From contig NZ_LT906450.1 of the NCBI RefSeq assembly GCF_900187265.1, positions 4,889,444-4,953,443 of the forward strand: a DNA stretch of 64,000 nucleotides. Reading direction: 5' to 3'. Within the stretch, counting starts at the first letter, position 1, and each line of letters starts with the position of its first letter. The position numbers and the translations under genes were made by a program. The notes beneath the pieces were generated by a model that was given only the letters and a program-made list of their open reading frames with translations, made no database searches and was not told the DNA's origin. The DNA comes from Rhodococcus rhodochrous. GTDB lineage: Bacteria; Actinomycetota; Actinomycetes; Mycobacteriales; Mycobacteriaceae. Positions 59,082-64,000 of this stretch are shown here, piece by piece.

Positions 59082-59840
59082 TCAGGCCTTCGGGCCACCG
59101 GCCACGTAGATGACCTGACCGGACACGAAGCCCGCACCCTCGGACGCGAGGAACGATGCGGTGTGGGCGATGTCGTCGACCTCGCCGATACGGCCGACCG
59201 GGATGTTGGACGCGATGTTCGACTTGAAGTCGTCGAACGACAGGCCGAGACGCTCGGCGGTCGCGGCGGTCATCTCGGTGGCGATGAAGCCCGGCGCGAT
59301 GGCATTGGCGGTGACGCCGAACTTGCCCAGCTCGATCGCGAGGGTCTTCGTGAAGCCCTGCATGCCGGCCTTGGCAGCGGAGTAGTTGACCTGGCCACGG
59401 TTGCCGAGAGCCGACGTGCTGGAGAGGTTGACGATGCGACCGAACTTGGCGTCGACCATGTAGCTCTGGACGGCACGCGTCATGAGGAAGGCGCCGCGCA
59501 GGTGCACGTTCATGACGGCGTCCCAGTCCTCGACCGTCATCTTGAACAGCAGGTTGTCGCGGGTGATGCCGGCGTTGTTGATCAGGACGGTGGGTTCGCC
59601 GAGTTCGGTGGCGACCTTCTCGACGGCAGCGGCGACGGACTTCTCGTCGGAGACGTCGGCACCCACGGCGAGCGCCTTGCCACCGGCGGACTCGATGGCC
59701 GAAACGGTGTCCTTGCAGGCGGATTCGTCGAGGTCGAGGACGGCGACCTGGTAGCCGTCGCCGGCGAGCCGCTTGGCGACGGCTGCGCCGATGCCGCGTG
59801 CGGCTCCGGTGACGATGGCAGTGCGGGGCTGTGTGCTCAT
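59082..59840 (-). CDS. Short-chain dehydrogenase, FabG-like
   Basis: A 252-residue SDR with TGAARGIG (12-19), NNAGITRDN (near 90), the catalytic Ser in NLSSTSALG, Tyr-Lys in YSAAK (near 155) and the C-terminal GQVIYVAGGP. The closest general type is beta-ketoacyl (ACP or CoA) reductase. It is followed by a terminator. The second SDR lies upstream with a 32-base gap, so they form a two-gene unit. The substrate is unknown. Confidence 0.88.
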   Translation of the reverse strand: MSTQPRTAIVTGAARGIGAAVAKRLAGDGYQVAVLDLDESACKDTVSAIESAGGKALAVGADVSDEKSVAAAVEKVATELGEPTVLINNAGITRDNLLFKMTVEDWDAVMNVHLRGAFLMTRAVQSYMVDAKFGRIVNLSSTSALGNRGQVNYSAAKAGMQGFTKTLAIELGKFGVTANAIAPGFIATEMTAATAERLGLSFDDFKSNIASNIPVGRIGEVDDIAHTASFLASEGAGFVSGQVIYVAGGPKA

Positions 59841-59872
59841 AGCGTTCCTCCGTAGGGGGATGGGTGGTGCCG

Positions 59873-60634
59873 TCAGGTGATGGTGAGTCCGCCGTCCACG
59901 GCGATGGTCTGACCGGTGACGTAGGCGGAGGCGTCGGACGCCAGCCAGACTGCGGTGGCTGCGATCTCATCGGCATCCCCGGTCCGGCCGAGGATGATTC
60001 GCGGCTTCATCGAGTCGAGGTAGCCGGGCTGGTACTCGTCCGTCATCTCGGTGTGGAAGAAGCCGGGGGCGATGGCGTTGACGCGGATTCCCTTACGCGC
60101 TCCCCACTGCTGGGCCAGGTCGCGCGTGAGGCCGATGACGCCCGCCTTGCTGGCCGAGTACGCGGCCTGCGGTAGGCCGGCCGTGGTGAGGCCGAGAACC
60201 GACGAGATGTTGACGATCGAGCTACCGGGCTGCATCACACGGCCGACGGCCTGTGCCGCCCAATAGGATCCGTTCAGGTTGATGTCGATGACCTGCCGGA
60301 ACTGGTCGGGGGTCTCCTTGGTGGCAGGGACGGCGGTGCCGATACCGGCATTGTTGATGAGGATGTCCACCCGGCCGAGCTGCTCGACCGCCTGATCGAC
60401 CATGCGCTGCGCCTGTTCGGGATCGGCGATGTCGGTCTCGACCGTGACGGCCTGCCGTCCGGCCTCCCGGACCAGCTCGGCGGTCTTCTCGAGGCGGTCG
60501 ACGCGGCGTGCGGCGAGCACGACGTCGGCCCCTGCCTCGGCCAGCCCTCGGGCGAATGCGACACCGAGGCCCGAAGAGGCACCGGTGACGATGGCAACGC
60601 GGCCGTCGAGACGGAAGCGGTCGAGCACGGACAT
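59873..60634 (-). CDS. Short-chain dehydrogenase/reductase
   Basis: A 253-residue SDR with TGASSGLG (near 17-24), NNAGIGTAV, Ser in NISSVLGL, Tyr-Lys in YSASKAG and C-terminal GQTIAVDGGLT. It resembles gluconate or 3-oxoacyl reductases. A GAGGAGA-type site precedes the ATG at 60634. It diverges from a TetR regulator gene, and the gap between them holds two tandem TetR-type operators, so this SDR pair is the likely target. Confidence 0.88.
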   Translation of the reverse strand: MSVLDRFRLDGRVAIVTGASSGLGVAFARGLAEAGADVVLAARRVDRLEKTAELVREAGRQAVTVETDIADPEQAQRMVDQAVEQLGRVDILINNAGIGTAVPATKETPDQFRQVIDINLNGSYWAAQAVGRVMQPGSSIVNISSVLGLTTAGLPQAAYSASKAGVIGLTRDLAQQWGARKGIRVNAIAPGFFHTEMTDEYQPGYLDSMKPRIILGRTGDADEIAATAVWLASDASAYVTGQTIAVDGGLTIT

Positions 60635-60661
60635 ACGTCATCTCCTCGCTGTGACGGGGCC

Positions 60662-60725
60662 TACAGGAACTGTATAGCCGACCGCCTTCTCATCCACCAA
60701 ACAGCCTGTATCCAATTTGATTGGA
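60662..60725. promoter_or_regulatory. Additional palindromes upstream of the SDR pair
   Basis: TACAGGAACTGTA (60662-60674, a perfect 5-bp arm palindrome with a three-base centre) and TCCAATTTGATTGGA (60711-60725) lie between the SDR start and the TetR operators. A second regulator may act here. Confidence 0.4.
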
Positions 60726-60837
60726 CAGCACTACCTTTCAGAGCCAGGTCCTATTCTTCTCTTCGGCGGATCCTATGTTGCCGCAGGCGTTGCAGCGCGG
60801 AGAGGACCCCGCGTCGCACCCACCGTTACCAAGTCGA

Positions 60838-60869
60838 TAAGCACTGGCTTATTTCTAAGCGCTCGCTTA
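60838..60869. promoter_or_regulatory. Two tandem TetR-type operators TAAGC-N4-GCTTA
   Basis: TAAGCACTGGCTTA (60838-60851) and TAAGCGCTCGCTTA (60856-60869) share perfect 5-bp arms. Their centres are 18 bases apart, so two dimers could bind on nearly the same face. They lie 58 bases before the GTG of the TetR gene. Confidence 0.75.
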
Positions 60870-60926
60870 TCGTGCGATGCCGTAGCGGGCTTGTCAACAT
60901 CAACCGGACAGAACGGAAGCGCCCTC

Positions 60927-61529
60927 GTGAGTGATGCATGGGACGACGTCGTCGGCGGATCCAAGGCCGCTGCTCGCATCCGCACGGCCGCGATCGAGGA
61001 GTTCGCTGAGCACGGCTACGGCGGCACCACGACGCGCCGGATCGCGGCGCGACTCGGTATGAGTCCCGCCGCGATGTATCCGCACTACGCGTCCAAGGAA
61101 GAGCTGCTCTTCGCTATCGCCTACGAGGGTCATGCACTCGCCCTGGAGGTCCTCGAGAACGCCGACCGCCCCGACGCCGAGCCGTCCGACCGGCTCGCCT
61201 CCGTCATCGGACGCTTCGCCGCCTGGCAGGCGGAGAACCACCGGTGGAGCCGGGTCATCCAGTACGAACTGGCCGCACTCGACCGCGAGCACTACCGCAC
61301 GATCGTCGGACTACGACGGCAGACCACACAGGTCGTGCGGGGTGTCGTCGATGCCGGCCACACCTCGGGCGAGTTCACCCTCCCGGACGCCGAAGGTGTC
61401 ACTCTCGCCCTGATGTCGCTCTGCGTCGACGTCTGCCGTTGGTACCCCTCCGGCAGGTACGACGACGCCGCGACGATCAGCGATCTGTATGCCGATCTTG
61501 CCCTGCGTCTGGTCGGTGCCGTGCGTTAG
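60927..61529 (+). CDS. TetR-family regulator
   Basis: A 200-residue TetR-type repressor. The helix-turn-helix (TRRIAARLGMSPAAMYPHYASKEELL, given in part) lies near residues 36-60. The GTG at 60927 follows a GAAG site; the upstream in-frame region is the operator region and is not coding. It probably represses itself and the divergent SDR pair through the TAAGC-N4-GCTTA sites. The ligand is unknown. Confidence 0.87.
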   Translation: MSDAWDDVVGGSKAAARIRTAAIEEFAEHGYGGTTTRRIAARLGMSPAAMYPHYASKEELLFAIAYEGHALALEVLENADRPDAEPSDRLASVIGRFAAWQAENHRWSRVIQYELAALDREHYRTIVGLRRQTTQVVRGVVDAGHTSGEFTLPDAEGVTLALMSLCVDVCRWYPSGRYDDAATISDLYADLALRLVGAVR

Positions 61530-61633
61530 CATCGTCGCCACCATCGGATCGGGGGGATCTACGTGGGCAGGGGGATATCGCGCCGCCGTCGGCTCCTCGA
61601 GACGCGAGAGCATCGGAGGGGGAGCTGTCGTCC

Positions 61634-62917
61634 ATGTCCACGAATGACAACATCGTCGACCGACTACTGGTGTCGCTCGGGGTCGACGCCCCGGTCCCCG
61701 ATTCCGTCTCTCGACGGCAGTCCAACTACGACGCCCTCGCCGCGCGCATCGACGTGGGAGTCGATCCCGAATACATCGCGGCATTCGAGAACTTCCACGG
61801 CATGGAGCATGCCGACATCCATCGGCTCGCCCAGAGCATCAATCCCGTCGCGATGACCACTTTGGCCACCGAATGGGCCGAACTCGGAAAGGGTTTCAGC
61901 CTCACCGTCGCGTGGGGAACGCTGATGATCCGCAAGCTCATCGGCCGGCACTGGGAGGGCCCGGCGGCCGAGGCCGCGATGGACGCAACGGTGCGATTCG
62001 GCGAATCCGCACAACAGTTGTCCGACGCCGCACGCGCGACGTCCGAGAAACTCCGCATCGCCGCCGACGTCGGCGAGCGAGTGCGAGCGTCCGTGCCTCC
62101 ACCCACGGTGAACACGTCGTCGGTCCTGTACGCGCTCGATCCCCTCGCGGGTGCTGCTGCCGCCCGGCAGGAGGAAGCCGTTCGCGCCCAGGCCGTGCGG
62201 GTGATGGAAGCCCTCTACAAGCCGTACTACCGCGATTCCGGCACGGCGGTTCCGGTCCTGCCCTCCCCGTATGCCGCCACCACGAGTCGCGCGACCGAAA
62301 CATTCGTTCCTCAGGGCTACGGCACACCGGGTGTCGGCGACGCCCGGACCGCCGGCGACCCGACGGGAATCCCGGGCGGGGACGGAGAACGTCCGGATGG
62401 GCAGACCGCCACGGAAGCGGAGAACCGTACGGACGCATCGACGTCCGGTGAAGGTGCGGACGGCCGGTCGGAAGGATCGGATTCGGCTGGTAGGGCTGGC
62501 TCGAACGATCCTGCGGCGACCACTCCTGCATCCACCTCCCCGTCAGCGAGCGGCGCCCTCGGAAGCCCGACCGGTCAGTCGTATGGCTCACCGTCCTCCG
62601 GAGCGGGTGCAGGTGTCGGAGGTGGCCTGCCGGGCGCCGGTGGCGTCGGGTCGGCCGGTGGCGCATCGCCCGCGGCGGGACCCGCTCCGCTCGTCGCGGG
62701 AGCCGCACCCACCGGCGGTGCTGCCGGCCGGCCCGGTGCCGCCGCGACTCGCGGTGCCGGAATCCGCCCGTTCGGCATGATGCCCGGAATGGCCCCGGCC
62801 TCCTCACGCGGCGACGAACAGGACAAACGCGCGGCCGGTTATCTCGTCACCGGCGAGAACGGAAACGAACTGATCGGGTCGCTGCCCGACACCGCTCCGC
62901 CGGTTCTGGGGGCCTGA
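61634..62917 (+). CDS. PPE-like type VII secretion substrate
   Basis: A 427-residue protein. Residues ~60-150 are helical with a WEGPAAEAAMDA motif like the W-x-G bend of ESX substrates. A Gly/Ala/Ser/Pro-rich low-complexity region spans ~220-390. The C-terminus (AGYLVTGENGNELIGSLPDT) is conserved-looking. An ATG at 61634 fits best after the GAGCTG stretch. The next gene encodes an EspG-like chaperone, which in mycobacteria binds PE/PPE pairs, so this is probably the chaperoned PPE-like partner. Confidence 0.72.
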   Translation: MSTNDNIVDRLLVSLGVDAPVPDSVSRRQSNYDALAARIDVGVDPEYIAAFENFHGMEHADIHRLAQSINPVAMTTLATEWAELGKGFSLTVAWGTLMIRKLIGRHWEGPAAEAAMDATVRFGESAQQLSDAARATSEKLRIAADVGERVRASVPPPTVNTSSVLYALDPLAGAAAARQEEAVRAQAVRVMEALYKPYYRDSGTAVPVLPSPYAATTSRATETFVPQGYGTPGVGDARTAGDPTGIPGGDGERPDGQTATEAENRTDASTSGEGADGRSEGSDSAGRAGSNDPAATTPASTSPSASGALGSPTGQSYGSPSSGAGAGVGGGLPGAGGVGSAGGASPAAGPAPLVAGAAPTGGAAGRPGAAATRGAGIRPFGMMPGMAPASSRGDEQDKRAAGYLVTGENGNELIGSLPDTAPPVLGA

Positions 62918-62922
62918 GCTCT

Positions 62923-63666
62923 GTGGACCGGCATCTGACACCCGATCGATTCCTGGCGTCGTGGACAGCCGCGGGTGGCGACGAGTTCCCCTTCCCCCTG
63001 CGTTATCGCACCTCGGCGATGTGGGAAGACGAACACGCCGCGAACCTGCAGGCCGCTCGCGCGTGGCTGCACGAGACTCCCGACCCCGCCCTCGACGACG
63101 CGATGCGGAGGCTGCTGACCGGCGAGGTCGCGGTGGAGGTCTACGGCCGCTCCACCGACCCGACCTGCGAGGTCTTCGTCCGCGCCGCCGCGACCGGCGA
63201 GCAGGCCGTCCTCGCCCGCCAGGCTCCCGCCGCGGGCGACATCCGCATCACCACGACCACCGATCTCGCGGGCGCGATCGTCGGACACCTGCCGGTCGTA
63301 GCGCCGGGCCGCGAACCGGCACGCACCGCGCCGAGCCGGGACGTGCTCGAGCCGTCCGAATTCGGCGCTGTCCGTCGTCCGGCGGGTGGCACGCACGCAG
63401 AGTCGTTGCGCCGGTTGCTGCGTCGCGAACGCTCGGCCACCGGCAGCATCCGCATCCTGCGGTACTCGAACCCTGGATACACACCCGTCGCCGACATCGG
63501 CTGGTTCGACGTCGTGGGCGACGGCCGGTACCTCTTCCTCCCCGGTCCCGACCTCCGCGTCGCACCGGGCACCGTCGACGCATTCGTCCGGGAACTGTCG
63601 GCGCAGCTGTCCCGGGTGCGCAAGCCGTCGCACGAGGGTCGGAGCGGCGTCCTGCGACGGCAGTGA
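62923..63666 (+). CDS. EspG-family ESX secretion chaperone-like protein
   Basis: A 247-residue protein with the general EspG pattern: an N-terminal Phe/Pro-rich strand (FPFPLRYRTSAMW), a central strand with EVYGRSTDPTCEVFVRAA and a C-terminal GWFDVVGDGRYLF segment followed by a helix (TVDAFVRELSAQLSRV). EspG proteins escort PE/PPE proteins to the type VII secretion machine in the cytosol. The GTG start at 62923 lies five bases after the PPE-like stop, so the genes are coupled. Core ESX genes (eccB-E) are not in the window. Confidence 0.72.
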   Translation: MDRHLTPDRFLASWTAAGGDEFPFPLRYRTSAMWEDEHAANLQAARAWLHETPDPALDDAMRRLLTGEVAVEVYGRSTDPTCEVFVRAAATGEQAVLARQAPAAGDIRITTTTDLAGAIVGHLPVVAPGREPARTAPSRDVLEPSEFGAVRRPAGGTHAESLRRLLRRERSATGSIRILRYSNPGYTPVADIGWFDVVGDGRYLFLPGPDLRVAPGTVDAFVRELSAQLSRVRKPSHEGRSGVLRRQ

Positions 63667-63703
63667 TCCCTTCCCGAACCGGCCGTTCGTCTAGGCTGGC
63701 GAC

Positions 63704-64000
63704 ATGACGGACCGGGACCGCACACCCGACGGCAGGCCGCAGAACGCGCGTCCGCGCGACGCCCTGGGGCGTCCGTTGCCGCCGGGCGAAGAAGGCGTCG
63801 AACGTGTTCCCGAAGACATCGATCTGGATGTCGAGGAGACCATCGCCGAAGGTCAGCGCCTCCTCGACCACGGCTTTCCGTTCCACGCCCACGAGGTCTT
63901 CGAAGCGATGTGGAAGAAGGCGCCGCCCGAGGAACGTCCCCTCTGGCAGGGCCTCGCCCAGCTCGCCGTGGGGCTGACGCATCTGCTCCGGGGCAACCCC
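63704..64000 (+). CDS. DUF309-domain protein (3' end outside the window)
   Basis: The first 99 codons are present and the gene runs off the window edge. After a polar N-terminus, residues ~50-98 match the DUF309 pattern: GQRLLDHGFPFHAHEVFEAMW, given in part, then WQGLAQLAVGLTHLLRGN. The family is widespread with no known function. The ATG at 63704 lies 37 bases after the EspG-like gene. Confidence 0.8.
   Translation, partial: MTDRDRTPDGRPQNARPRDALGRPLPPGEEGVERVPEDIDLDVEETIAEGQRLLDHGFPFHAHEVFEAMWKKAPPEERPLWQGLAQLAVGLTHLLRGNP

Overview
The window is high-GC DNA with strongly GC-biased third codon positions, mycolata-type genes (a PPE-like protein beside an EspG-like chaperone, a PASTA-like membrane protein, a Hanks-type kinase) and dense catabolic operons. 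Together these point to an actinobacterium of the Rhodococcus/Nocardiaceae group. No rRNA, tRNA or CRISPR array was seen.

Layout. (1) 0.4-4.3 kb: a complete IS21-family element (480-3139, 5-bp target duplication) splits a small DUF6508-type gene. The gene upstream of it, encoding a PASTA-like membrane protein, carries a 1-bp frameshift. (2) 4.5-9.4 kb: a minus-strand, overlapping operon encodes an HTH/degenerate-methylase/target-recognition fusion protein, HsdM and HsdS. No restriction subunit (HsdR) is present. (3) 9.5-13 kb: an RNase H-fold protein, a small membrane protein, an Ada-like zinc-binding protein and a lipoprotein. (4) 13.2-18.4 kb: an alicyclic-acid (cyclohexanecarboxylate) operon (BadI, BadH, CoA ligase, acyl-CoA dehydrogenase) with a TetR regulator. 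(5) 18.4-23.1 kb: ethanolamine ammonia-lyase (eutBC), an SGNH esterase and a Ser/Thr kinase. (6) 23.1-28.2 kb: a LacI regulator diverging from glutaryl-CoA dehydrogenase, a class III CoA transferase and an aldehyde dehydrogenase.

(7) 28.2-58.7 kb is a large aromatic catabolic island that looks like two paralogous meta-cleavage modules. Module A (28-39 kb, minus strand) has an HpaI-type aldolase, an iron/polyamine-type ABC importer, a PucR regulator, two alpha/beta hydrolases, a LigB-type extradiol dioxygenase and a two-component flavin hydroxylase. A NitT/TauT-type importer with an aldehyde dehydrogenase and two regulators (IclR and a double-TetR protein) lies between the modules. Module B (47-58.7 kb) is bidirectional. 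It has a carboxymuconolactone-decarboxylase-family protein, HpaI aldolase, MhpD-like hydratase, hydrolase, VOC protein and MmgE/PrpD on the minus strand, and a second two-component hydroxylase, an MhpA-like FAD hydroxylase, MhpC-like hydrolase and MhpB-like dioxygenase on the plus strand. The hydroxylase, ring-cleavage, C-C hydrolase, hydratase and aldolase activities form a complete meta-cleavage route in module B. Module A carries several substitutions at catalytic positions.

(8) 58.7-64 kb: a DUF4287 protein, two short-chain dehydrogenases, a TetR regulator with two tandem operators, the PPE-like/EspG-like pair and the start of a DUF309 gene that runs off the window. Many transcription units end in strong GC-rich hairpins. 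Two 82-bp palindromic repeats, 10 kb apart, sit exactly at gene ends.
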